Positions 19,101-27,338 of a stretch of 64,000 nt of DNA are shown in pieces. The position numbers were made by a program, and so were the translations under genes. Origin of the DNA: Allostella sp. ATCC 35155 (GTDB lineage Bacteria > Pseudomonadota > Alphaproteobacteria > ATCC43930 > Allostellaceae); contig AP019701.1 in assembly GCA_006738865.1 (NCBI GenBank), positions 3,406,001 through 3,470,000 of the forward strand, given 5' to 3'. Below the pieces are notes generated by a model, which saw nothing but the letters and a program-made list of their open reading frames with translations, was not told where the DNA came from and did not search any database. Within the stretch, counting starts at the first letter, position 1. Each line of letters begins with the position of its first letter.

Positions 19101-19832
19101 CTCCCCGGTCGCGCCCTGCGCGACCGCAGGATCGCCGCTCTCGGCCGGCACGGCCTGTTCGTCGCCGGTCGCCGCGTGCGGTTCCATCCGGTCGGAGCGC
19201 AGGCTCGGTACGCGCAGACCATCGGCGGCCGCCATCGCCGGCGGCGGACGACCGCTGCCTTCACTCTCCGTGCCCTGCCCTTCGACGGTATCGGCGCCAT
19301 CGACGGTTTCGGCGCTTTCGTCCTCTTCCGGATGGTCGCCTTCCGAATGGTCGGGGGCATCGTCGCCCTCGCGGTCCGCCGCCGGGCGGCGGTCCCATCC
19401 GGCATCGTCGGCAGCCATCGTTTCGGTGCCGCCGTCGCCCTCGCCGTCGGCCTGCGCCGCGCGCCCGCCGTCCCGCCGCTCGCCGCGACGCGGTCGCCGC
19501 TGGCGGCGTCGGGGCTCGGACTCGAATTCCTCCTCGTCATCGTCGTCGGCGGCCTGCTCGGCCAGCAATGCCTCGCGATCGGCGACGGGGATGCGGTAAT
19601 AGTCGGGATGGATCTCGCTGAAGGCGAGGAAGCCGTGCCGGTTGCCGCCGTACTCGACGAAGGCAGCCTGAAGCGACGGCTCTACCCGGGTGACCTTCGC
19701 AAGATAGATGTTCCCCTTGACCTGCTTCTTGGTGGACGTCTCGAAATCGAACTCTTCCAGACGACTACCGGAAAGGATGACCACCCGTGTTTCTTCGGGA
19801 TGGGTGGCATCGATCAGCATGCGCTTGGCCAT
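16197..19832 (-). CDS. rne: Ribonuclease E/G family endoribonuclease
   Basis: This 1211-residue single-strand endonuclease is central to mRNA decay and rRNA/tRNA processing. The S1 domain begins at VKGNIYLAKV. It is interrupted by a roughly 250-residue acidic, Ala/Glu-rich insertion (about residues 93-350) before resuming at YKIQEVIKRRQ. Catalytic aspartates are about D588 in AIDVNSG and D631 in VIDFIDM. The zinc-link CPHCGGTG is near residue 687. The C-terminal ~400 residues are disordered, acidic and Arg-rich with RRRRRRRRR tracts, as expected for an RNA-degradosome scaffold. An insertion within S1 is a known feature of alphaproteobacterial RNase E. Its stop is convergent with the anti-sigma gene. 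Confidence 0.97.
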   Translation of the reverse strand: MAKRMLIDATHPEETRVVILSGSRLEEFDFETSTKKQVKGNIYLAKVTRVEPSLQAAFVEYGGNRHGFLAFSEIHPDYYRIPVADREALLAEQAADDDDEEEFESEPRRRQRRPRRGERRDGGRAAQADGEGDGGTETMAADDAGWDRRPAADREGDDAPDHSEGDHPEEDESAETVDGADTVEGQGTESEGSGRPPPAMAAADGLRVPSLRSDRMEPHAATGDEQAVPAESGDPAVAQGATGEAAAEQPADSAAAIWQPAEAVVAEPAAEPAATEADIEPAWEADAAGRVEADGAEGLPEDGRDDEGRDHEDQDEGAPHGAPGSDDNGEGPPPTAEEEAERSEAAAAIETLGGDELEDVRRRRQRSTRQYKIQEVIKRRQIMLVQVTKEERGNKGAALTTFLSLAGRYCVLMPNAGRSGGGVSRKIVNPVDRRRLKSLIEEMQLPEGMSVIVRTAGSERSRAEIKRDLEYLLRLWDEIRELTMQSTAPALVYEEGKLIKRAIRDLYSRDIEEILVEGEDAYREAKDFMRMLMPSHAKRVQPYRDPGIPLFNRFQIDQQIDAIHSPVVQLKSGGYIVINPTEALVAIDVNSGRSTRERNIEETAYRTNLEAADEIARQLRLRDLAGLIVIDFIDMEEGRNQHAVERRLKEAMKVDRARIQIGRISPFGLLELSRQRLRPSIFETSTQPCPHCGGTGHIRSTESTALHVLRAIEEEGLRRRSAEIRVTVPTAVALYVLNQKRAALSDIERRYAFDVVIDRDDELIPPDYRLERLRVRAASDAPPLPAPLPIEPEDDDLDIEDEAAEDEAEEAAADAAEGGEAPAGDAGDEEDGGRRRRRRRRRRDERGPSEERGRNEEHSPAEDAGEAQDQPAVAAEGEPAPEADATAPATGEATSEADDGEEDEDGEGASEAAGDDEDQQARRRRRRGRRGGRRRTRREDEGQGEAAAEAEADEPVAAVAAPPVAMPPVAMPAVAMPLDPRAAVEALFEALEAQHEARRQAPKADAVDREAAGAPTDERSTPAQPSHEAAAEDPWRAATAPSDAGTPPAEPEAVPQPDAEPAVAEDARTVAPDAGDEGSSVAGDAAVPAASGDDAATQTIPAAEPVEATAPEPAESTAAEPAVTDTAPADTAARDAGPVALPLVFAAPTASAPTAPTEPSVDAAAEARDPASQQTPEPAPAAATSEPVVTTPAEPARPARKGWWQRLVETR

Positions 19833-20299
19833 ACGGCGTGAACTCCGCGCAGCGCCTCCGGCGGTCCGCGCGAATGACGGACCGGGGTGCGCCGTGATTG
19901 TCGAAGCTGGGGCTGCCGGAGGCCGCGACGCCCGACGACGCGCAGATGCAGGTCATGGCGGGGCTTCCTTTCTGGCAGGCCGTCCGGACGGGCCGGACGG
20001 CGGCTTCAGGGTTTCGAACGGTCATCGCAGCGAACCTCGGTTCCATCGCCGGTCGCCGTCCGGCCTGGGCCAGGAGCGGAACGCCGTCGACGGAACGCCG
20101 CGCCGGAATCGGTTCTGGCGTGCGGCGGACTGCGACTTTTTCGCCACAACAAGATACAGGGACGCAGTATGATTCACAACCGGTCATTCCGAGGCGGTAT
20201 AGAGCCCCGCGCGCCGGAACCGGCGCATGCCCTGCCGCATTGTCGCCGCAGAATTTTGAACCATTGTTCCTATTCGACCGACGAGCAGCGACGTACGCC
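19833..20299. other. Divergent intergenic region between rne and the PBP1A gene
   Basis: These 467 bases separate the two divergent start codons. They should hold both promoters and the rne 5' leader, which in enteric bacteria mediates autoregulation. Open frames on both strands here lack ribosome sites and recognisable motifs, so I do not call them genes. I see no convincing structured element. Confidence 0.5.
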
Positions 20300-22807
20300 A
20301 TGTTCCGCATTGCCCGCCTCCTGATCTTCACCCTGCTCGCGCTCGGCGTGGTCGCCGCCGGCGCCGGCTATGCCGTATTCCTGCATCTGACGCGGGATCT
20401 TCCGGACTACCAGCAGCTCGCCGCCTACGAGCCGGCCATGGTGACGCGGGTGCAGGCCGGCGACGGACGGCTGCTGGCCGAGTTCGCGGTGGAGAACCGC
20501 GTCTTCGTGCCGATCACCGCGATCCCCAAGCGGGTGATCCACGCCTTCCTGTCGGCCGAGGACAAGAATTTCTACAGCCATCCGGGGATCGACCTGCAGG
20601 GCATCGTCCGGGCGACGATCCAGAACGCGATGGCGATCGGCAGCAACCGGCGCCCGGCCGGGGCTTCGACCATCACGCAGCAGGTCGCCAAGAACTTCCT
20701 GCTCAGCAACGAGGTCTCGATCGAGCGCAAGGTCAAGGAAGCGGTCCTGGCCTATCGCATCGAGCAGGCCTTCTCCAAGGACCGCATCCTCGAACTCTAC
20801 CTCAACGAGATCTATCTCGGCTTCAACTCGTACGGCGTCGCCGCGGCTGCGCTGAACTATTTCAACCGGCCGCTCAACGAGCTGACGGTCGCCGAGGCGG
20901 CGTTCCTCGCCGGCCTGCCGAAGGCGCCGAACAACTATCACCCGCTGCGCCGGCCCGAGGCCGCCAAGGCGCGGCGCGACTATGTCGTCGACCGTATGGC
21001 CGAGGACGGCGTGATCACCCGCGAGGAGGCCCAGGCCGCGCTCGCCAGCCCGATCGAGTTGCGCAGCCGCACCGCGGCGGAAGCCGTCCGGGCCGACGTG
21101 TTCGCCGAGGAGGTTCGCCGCGAACTGATGCGCCAGTACGGCGAGAAGGCCGTCTACCGCGGCGGTCTCAGCGTCCGCGCGACGCTCGACCCCGTCCTGC
21201 AGGACCAGGCGGAGCGCGCGTTCCGCTCCGGCCTCGTCGCCTACGACCGGCGGCACGGCTGGCGCGGTCCCGTGGCGCGCATCGCCGTCGACGGGAACGG
21301 ACGCGGCGATGCGTGGCGGGCGGCCCTCGCCGCCGTGCCGGCGCCGCCGGGGCTGGCGCCATGGTCGCTGGCCGCAGTCCTGGCCGTATCCGCGAACGAG
21401 GCGCTGATCGGGCTCGCCGACGGCAGCCGGGGCCGCATTCCGCTGGAGGAGGCGCGCTGGGCGCGGCCGACCAAGGAGGACCAGCGCATCGGACCGTCGG
21501 TCCGCCGGATGCAGGACGTACTCGCCGTGGGCGACGTGGTCGCAGTCGAAAAGGACGAGCCGGCACCGTCGCGGGCGCAGCGCGGCCGCCCGGCGCAGGA
21601 CGCCGGTGACGGCGACCGCTATACGCTGCGCCAGATTCCCGACGTGTCCGGCGGGCTGATCGCGCTCGATCCGCACACCGGCCGCGTCCTCGCGATGGTC
21701 GGCGGCTTCAGCTTCGAAGGGTCGCAGTTCAATCGTGCCACCCAGGCGCAGCGCCAGCCCGGCTCGGCCTTCAAGCCCTTCGTCTACATGGCCGCCCTCG
21801 AAGCCGGTCTCCCGCCCAACCAGATCATCAACGATACGCCGTTCATATTCGACCCCGGCCCGGGGCAGGATCGCTGGCGCCCGGCGAACGCCGACGGCCG
21901 GTTCCTCGGTCCGGTGCCGATGCGCGTCGGCATCGAGCGGTCGCGCAACCTGATGACGGTCCGTCTCGCCGAGCAGGTCGGCATGGACAAGGTCGTCGAC
22001 GTCGCCGAGCGGTTCGGCGTCTTCGACGAGATGAAGCCGGCCCTCGCCATGGCGCTCGGCGCCGGCGAGACGACGCTGCTGCGCATGGCCACGGCCTACG
22101 CGATGATCGTCAACGGCGGCAAGAAGATCACGCCGTCGATGATCGACCGCGTCCAGGACCGCGAGGGGCGGACGATCTTCCGCCACGACACCCGCAGCTG
22201 CGACCCCTGCCGGGCCGAGCAATGGACCGGTCAGGCGCCCCCGCGGCTGGACGACCCGCGCGCCCAGGTGATCGATCCGCAGACCGCCTACCAGATGGTC
22301 TCCATGCTCGAAGGCGTGGTCCTGCGCGGCACCGCCGGCCGGCTTGCGGCGCTGCGCCGGCCGGTTGCGGGAAAGACGGGGACGACCAACGACGCGCTGG
22401 ACGCCTGGTTCGTCGGCTTCTCGCCCGACCTCGTGGTGGCGACCTATGTCGGGTTCGACCGCCCGCGGACGCTGGGCCCGCGCGAGCAGGGCGGCACGGT
22501 CGCCGCCCCGATCTTCCAGGACTTCATGGAACAGGCGCTGAAGGGCAAGCCCGCGGTGCCGTTCCGCATGCCGCCCGGCCTGCGGCTCGTGCGCGTCGAC
22601 CGCACGACTGGCGCGCTCGCCACCGCCGGCGACGGGAACACCGTCATGGAGGTCTTCAAGCCCGGCACCGAGCCCACGGCGGAGGATCCGGGCGGTACAC
22701 TGTCCGCCTTCCCCGCACTGCCGCCGGCGGCCGGAGCCTATGATCCGACGCAGCCGGCGCCACCGCGTCCGATCGCGCCGGTGTCGGCTCCGTCGGGCAT
22801 CTATTGA
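20300..22807 (+). CDS. Penicillin-binding protein 1A, bifunctional transglycosylase/transpeptidase
   Basis: This 835-residue class A PBP polymerises and cross-links peptidoglycan in the periplasm. A single N-terminal membrane helix spans residues 5-27. The GT51 domain shows AEDKNFYSHPG with the catalytic glutamate and GASTITQQVAKNFLL. The transpeptidase motifs are SxxK in GSAFKPF (serine about 488), SRN in ERSRNL, and KTG at about 691. The start is chosen just before the membrane helix; upstream open frame adds no recognisable sequence. rne-PBP1A-prfB order is common in alphaproteobacteria. Confidence 0.95.
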   Translation: MFRIARLLIFTLLALGVVAAGAGYAVFLHLTRDLPDYQQLAAYEPAMVTRVQAGDGRLLAEFAVENRVFVPITAIPKRVIHAFLSAEDKNFYSHPGIDLQGIVRATIQNAMAIGSNRRPAGASTITQQVAKNFLLSNEVSIERKVKEAVLAYRIEQAFSKDRILELYLNEIYLGFNSYGVAAAALNYFNRPLNELTVAEAAFLAGLPKAPNNYHPLRRPEAAKARRDYVVDRMAEDGVITREEAQAALASPIELRSRTAAEAVRADVFAEEVRRELMRQYGEKAVYRGGLSVRATLDPVLQDQAERAFRSGLVAYDRRHGWRGPVARIAVDGNGRGDAWRAALAAVPAPPGLAPWSLAAVLAVSANEALIGLADGSRGRIPLEEARWARPTKEDQRIGPSVRRMQDVLAVGDVVAVEKDEPAPSRAQRGRPAQDAGDGDRYTLRQIPDVSGGLIALDPHTGRVLAMVGGFSFEGSQFNRATQAQRQPGSAFKPFVYMAALEAGLPPNQIINDTPFIFDPGPGQDRWRPANADGRFLGPVPMRVGIERSRNLMTVRLAEQVGMDKVVDVAERFGVFDEMKPALAMALGAGETTLLRMATAYAMIVNGGKKITPSMIDRVQDREGRTIFRHDTRSCDPCRAEQWTGQAPPRLDDPRAQVIDPQTAYQMVSMLEGVVLRGTAGRLAALRRPVAGKTGTTNDALDAWFVGFSPDLVVATYVGFDRPRTLGPREQGGTVAAPIFQDFMEQALKGKPAVPFRMPPGLRLVRVDRTTGALATAGDGNTVMEVFKPGTEPTAEDPGGTLSAFPALPPAAGAYDPTQPAPPRPIAPVSAPSGIY

Positions 22808-22888
22808 GGGCTGGGCATCGGGCGCGGACCGCCGGTATATAGGCGGCCGACCGCCGGCCCGGCCGGCCATTGACGAGGAAACTTGCGC

Positions 22889-24005
22889 ATGCGCGCCGAA
22901 GTGCAAGCAGACGTCGAGGCGATCCGTGGATCGCTCGACCTGCTGAGGAGGCATCTTTGACTGGGATCAGGCTCTCCGACGACTGGCCGAGCTCGATTCC
23001 CTCGTAGAGAACCCCGACCTCTGGAACGATTCCGGCCGCGCGCAGGAGCTGATGCGCGAGCGCACGGCGCTTTCGTCGGCGATCGCCGAATGCCGGGAGC
23101 TCGAGCGCGGACTGGATGACGCGGTCACCCTGATCGAACTCGGCGAGGCCGAGGACGACCAGGATACCGTCAAGGAGGGCGAGAGCGCGCTCGCCGCCCT
23201 GCGGCAGCGGGCGGCCAAGGCGGAGCTCGGCACGCTGCTGAGCGGCGAGGCCGACCCGTCGGATGCGTTCCTCGAAGTCCATGCCGGTGCCGGCGGCACC
23301 GAGTCGCAGGACTGGGCCGAGATGCTCCTGCGCATGTATGTGCGCTGGGCGGAGCAGCACGGCTACAAGGTGGAGTGGATGGAGGAGAGCGCCGGCGAGC
23401 AGGCCGGCATCAAGTCCGCCACCGTCCGGATCCAGGGACCGAACGCCTATGGCTGGCTCAAGACCGAGAGCGGCGTCCACCGCCTGGTGCGCATCTCGCC
23501 GTTCGACAGTGCGGCGCGCCGGCACACCAGCTTCGCTTCCGCCTGGGTCTATCCGGTGGTCGATGATCGGATCGACATCCAGATCGACGACAAGGACCTG
23601 AAGATCGACACCTACCGCGCCTCGGGGGCCGGCGGCCAGCACGTCAACAAGACGGAAAGCGCCATCCGGATCACGCACGTCCCGAGCGGCATCATCGTCG
23701 CCTGCCAGGTCGACCGGTCGCAGCATCGCAACCGGGCGATGGCGATGGACATGCTCCGCGCCCGTCTCTACGAGGCCGAGCTGCAGAAGCGCGAGGAGCA
23801 GGCCAACGCCGAGAACGCGCTGAAGTCGGACATCGGCTGGGGCCACCAGATCCGGTCCTACGTCCTGCAGCCCTACCAGATGGTGAAGGATCTGCGCACG
23901 GGCGTGGAGACGAGCGGCGTCGACGCCGTGCTGAACGGCGACATCGATCCGTTCCTCGAAGCGTCGCTCGCCGCGCGCGTCGGCGTCCCGCGCGACGCCG
24001 CCTGA
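22889..24005 (+). CDS. prfB: Peptide chain release factor 2 (programmed +1 frameshift)
   Basis: RF2 recognises UAA and UGA stop codons and triggers peptide release. The gene begins at ATG 22889; after 23 codons an in-frame TGA (22958-22960) is bypassed by a +1 shift at CTT-TGA-C, and reading resumes at 22959 to give 371 residues. The tripeptide-anticodon SPF appears in [10 protein letters not shown], and the GGQ motif is in GAGGQHVNK. Conceptual join: 22889-22957 and 22959-24005. The shift is the well-known autoregulation of RF2, since low RF2 favours frameshifting. A caller unaware of it would start at 23052 and lose the N-terminal domain. Confidence 0.96.
22946..22960 (+). promoter_or_regulatory. 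RF2 recoding signal
   Basis: An internal Shine-Dalgarno AGGAGG (22946-22951) stands three bases before the slippery codon CTT (22955-22957), followed by the stop TGA and a C. This is the canonical spacing and sequence for +1 frameshifting in prfB. Confidence 0.95.
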
Positions 24006-24047
24006 CGGCCAAGGCGCTCGACGATCAACGGAGGCGCGGCGGCCGCC

Positions 24048-27000
24048 TCAGGGCGGCGGCCGCGGTCCGTCCTGCCGGAAGGTCGGCGCCGCGGCCCCCT
24101 CCGCGCGCGGATCGCCCGCCCCCAGGAACGGCACGATCTTGCGCAGGATGCCGGGCGCCAGGGCGCTCAGCGGATTGACGGAGACGCCGGGATCATCCAG
24201 CGGCCCCGCGACGCGGTAGTTGGCGGCGAAGACGCCTTCGTCCCGGCCGCCGGCGAGCAGGGTGCCGAGGATCGGGATGTTTCCCAGCAGGTTGTTCAGC
24301 GTATAGGCCGGCACGAGCGTGCCGGCGATGTCGATCGTCGAGCGGTCGGTGTCGACCACGCCCTCGAACGTCCCGCCGATCGTGCCGCCATAGCTATGGC
24401 CCTGGCGCATCTCCAGGCGTCCGTTCACCCAGGTGAAGTCGAAGCGCATCTCGGCGAAGGGCATGCCCTCGCCCTGCAGCAGGCTGAGCATCGAGGTCAG
24501 CGACAGCACGCTGAAGAGCTTGGCCGCCGCCGGAGCCCCTGCGAGCCGGAAGTCGGTTGCCGCCACCGCCCCCGTCAACGTGTCCCGGGCGTCGCCAACC
24601 CCGAAGACACCGTCGATGCGCAGGGCGCCGCCGCGGATCGAATTGCGCCCGGTGAACAGCGCGAGGATCGCCCCGAAATCGTCGGTCGAGGCGACCAGCC
24701 GGTCCCGCCCGTCGGCGCCGGGCGTGATGGCGGCCGAGACCGCCCCGCCGCGCGCCAGCCGGCCGTCGATGCGTCCACGGCGACCGCCGCGACCGTCCAG
24801 GTCCAGCCGCGCCGCAACCCCGGACAGTTCGCGGCCCCCGCCGATCAGCACGCGGTCGAAGCGCGCGTCGAGGCGGATTGCGGGTATTGCGCCCTGCCCC
24901 GATCCTCCGCCATCGAATGTTCCGGCATCGATCAGACCGGCCAGATCGAGGGTCGGGCCGTCGAGTTCGGCCGTGAAGCCGGCGCCGAGCCGCCGAACCC
25001 GCCCGGACAGCCGGGTCTCGCCGAGCCGCGCGGCGGCGACGTCGAGTGTCCAGCCGCCCTCCGAGAAGGCGACCCCGCCATCGAATGCGAGGCCGGGCGC
25101 GGCCAGCTCGAGGCCGCGGATCCGTGTCACCCGCTCACCATCGAGATCGATCGCGAGCCTGGCCGAGGCACGCTGTCCGGCGGGCTTCGACCATCCGGCC
25201 GGCGCCAGCGCGAGCGTGGACGGCGTCAGGTCGGCGCGGACGACGAGTTCGCTGCGGCGCTGGCGGAGGCTGCGATAGGTCAGGTCGACCTCGGCCGGGC
25301 CGCGGACCCAAGGGGCGTAATCGTAACCGAGCCGTCGTCGCTGGCTCTCGTCGATCCGCCCCTTCACCGTGTACTCGCTCGGCACCGGCTCCGACGCGCC
25401 GAACCGCTCCCGCCCCGTCAGGGTCACCGGGACGCCTTCGAGGAGGCCGGTTCCCGACGCCTCCAGCTTTTCCTTGTCGACCTCGAAGGCGAGGTCGGCA
25501 TCGGTCAGACGCCAGTCGCGAACCCCCGCGGGCAACGCGCCGCGCTTGACGGCCGCCGTCACCTTGAGGCGCACATCGTCCATCCGCAGCGATTCGATCG
25601 CCGGAAAGGAGAAGGCCATGCGAACCGCGGAGTCGCCGGAGACGTCCGCCGGACGGATGCCGAACCGGGAGAGGAATCCGAGCCGCGGCCGGTCGATGAC
25701 CTCCAACGCCTCCCGCACCGGACCCGTCGTGCCGGTTTCGATCACGATCTGCTGGTCGCGCTTCTGGAAGTCGAGAATGCGGACGGTCGAACGCTCCACC
25801 CGGGTCTGCCGCCCGAGGCTTCCGCCGGCGATGTCGAGTACCATCTGCTGGTCGTCGAAGCGCGCGGTGCCATGGGCCTGCCGCGCCGGTGGGAGCCCGG
25901 CGAGATAGGTCACCGTCAATCCCTCGTAGGCGAAGACGCCGTCGAGCCGCTCGACGCGCGGCTCGCCACCTTCCGGTGGTATTGCCGCGGCCACCTTGAT
26001 CTGGGCATCGCGCACGCGGCCATCCGCGATGTTGGCCGTGACCCAGCGCCGCCCGCCGGGGACCATGCCCTCCGGCCACAGCCGCCACAGCATGGCGGTC
26101 GGCATGTCCACGATGGCCGTCTCGGCGGAAAAGCGGATGCCCGAGGGCCCCTGGCGCAACCGTCCCAGGATGTCCGGCCCGACCCCTTCGGCACGACCGG
26201 TGACGGCGATCGTCGGACCGCCGAGGTCGAGGAAGAAATCCTGCAGCTCGGCCGTTCCCGCCGCCGCATTCCAGTCGATCCGCGCCGTTGCGGCCGCCAG
26301 ATCGAGCCCCCCGCCCGGCAGGGCGGCATGGGCGACCCGGCCGCCTCCGGCGCGGATTTCGAGGGTCGCGCTCTCGACCGCGGTCAGCCTGCGCAGCGCC
26401 AGCGTCCCCTCCAGCCGGAGCGGCAACCGCAGGCCTTCGAGCGGCGCCAATTCCGGCAGCAGTCCCGCGAGTGCAGGCGGCTCGGGCACGTCGGCGCGCA
26501 GCGTCATGCGCGTGACGTCGTCCTCGCGCAGGTGCCGGAAGGTGCCGTCCAGTCGCTGCCGGTGCGGACCGAGATCGAGATCGATCGCGAGCGAGCCCTC
26601 GAGGCCGCGCTCGCCCCTGCGGAAGACGAGATCGCCGTCGGGCAGGGTCCAGACCCGTCCCAGCCGACGATCGTCGATGATGATCGTCGCATCGCGAACC
26701 GCAAGACGGCGAAGCTGCCCCAGCGGCCCCCGCCGGTGCGGTGGCCCCATCAGGTCGGCCAGCACGGCCTCGACGACGGCGGGATCGCCCGACCCGTCCT
26801 GCGCCCCGCCGACATCGGCGCGGATGCGGCCGTCGGCCTCCCGCACGAGATGCAGCCGCGGCTCGACGAGTTCGACCCGGGCCGGTGCCAGCGTGCCACG
26901 CAGCAGCCCTTCGAGGCTGGCCGAAACCGCCAGCGCGGGAACGGTGGCGACCACCCGGCCGTCCGGTGCGCGGGCGACGACGGTCTCGGCCCGCAGTTCC

Positions 27001-27218
27001 GGATTGGCCTCCCACCCCTGCCAGACGACGACGGTCCGCCCGATCTCGATACGGCGGCCGTCCGGCTCGGACAGCGCGTCCTCCAGATAGGGGGTGAGGA
27101 ACTCCAGCGCGATCGGCCCCGACGACAGTCGCCAGGCCACCAGCGCGACGGCGATGGCCGCGCCCGCCAGGAGCGCCCCAAGGATCTCGAAGAGAATGCG
27201 TGCCGAACGGCGAACCAA
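24048..27218 (-). CDS. AsmA/YhdP-like large membrane-anchored protein (DUF3971)
   Basis: This 1056-residue protein has one N-terminal membrane helix (about residues 8-30) followed by a very long beta-rich periplasmic region. It ends with an AsmA-like C-terminal domain (SLTSMLSLLQGEGMPF, LVPAYTLNNLLGNIPILG) and a proline-rich tail. Proteins of this AsmA/TamB/YhdP superfamily form grooves that carry phospholipids between inner and outer membranes; such a role here is inferred from the family. It is divergent from glnE and convergent with prfB. Confidence 0.88.
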   Translation of the reverse strand: MVRRSARILFEILGALLAGAAIAVALVAWRLSSGPIALEFLTPYLEDALSEPDGRRIEIGRTVVVWQGWEANPELRAETVVARAPDGRVVATVPALAVSASLEGLLRGTLAPARVELVEPRLHLVREADGRIRADVGGAQDGSGDPAVVEAVLADLMGPPHRRGPLGQLRRLAVRDATIIIDDRRLGRVWTLPDGDLVFRRGERGLEGSLAIDLDLGPHRQRLDGTFRHLREDDVTRMTLRADVPEPPALAGLLPELAPLEGLRLPLRLEGTLALRRLTAVESATLEIRAGGGRVAHAALPGGGLDLAAATARIDWNAAAGTAELQDFFLDLGGPTIAVTGRAEGVGPDILGRLRQGPSGIRFSAETAIVDMPTAMLWRLWPEGMVPGGRRWVTANIADGRVRDAQIKVAAAIPPEGGEPRVERLDGVFAYEGLTVTYLAGLPPARQAHGTARFDDQQMVLDIAGGSLGRQTRVERSTVRILDFQKRDQQIVIETGTTGPVREALEVIDRPRLGFLSRFGIRPADVSGDSAVRMAFSFPAIESLRMDDVRLKVTAAVKRGALPAGVRDWRLTDADLAFEVDKEKLEASGTGLLEGVPVTLTGRERFGASEPVPSEYTVKGRIDESQRRRLGYDYAPWVRGPAEVDLTYRSLRQRRSELVVRADLTPSTLALAPAGWSKPAGQRASARLAIDLDGERVTRIRGLELAAPGLAFDGGVAFSEGGWTLDVAAARLGETRLSGRVRRLGAGFTAELDGPTLDLAGLIDAGTFDGGGSGQGAIPAIRLDARFDRVLIGGGRELSGVAARLDLDGRGGRRGRIDGRLARGGAVSAAITPGADGRDRLVASTDDFGAILALFTGRNSIRGGALRIDGVFGVGDARDTLTGAVAATDFRLAGAPAAAKLFSVLSLTSMLSLLQGEGMPFAEMRFDFTWVNGRLEMRQGHSYGGTIGGTFEGVVDTDRSTIDIAGTLVPAYTLNNLLGNIPILGTLLAGGRDEGVFAANYRVAGPLDDPGVSVNPLSALAPGILRKIVPFLGAGDPRAEGAAAPTFRQDGPRPPP

Positions 27219-27338
27219 CCCGAACCACCTTCCATGCCGCGTCCGTCAGCACGAGGCACCCGGCGCCGCGACTTGACCCGACCGGCCGGCGCTGCGCAGT
27301 GTCCGCGGGCCACTGACCGGTCATCGACAGAATCGCAG

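Noticed and set aside
16752-19841. Open frame of 1029 codons on the plus strand opposite rne
   Set aside because: It is antisense to a clear RNase E gene; long antisense frames arise from the high GC and biased third positions. No ribosome site or family motif was seen.
19898-20299. N-terminal extension of the PBP1A frame
   Set aside because: It adds about 130 residues with no domain before the membrane helix and would start at a TTG without a ribosome site.
22889-22960. Short 23-codon ORF ending in TGA as an independent peptide gene or sequencing error in prfB
   Set aside because: The internal ribosome site and CTT-TGA-C context show programmed recoding, not an error or separate gene.
24396-27338. 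About 980 codons of open frame upstream of glnE
   Set aside because: It is antisense to the AsmA-like gene; the glnE family length fits the ATG at 27339 exactly.
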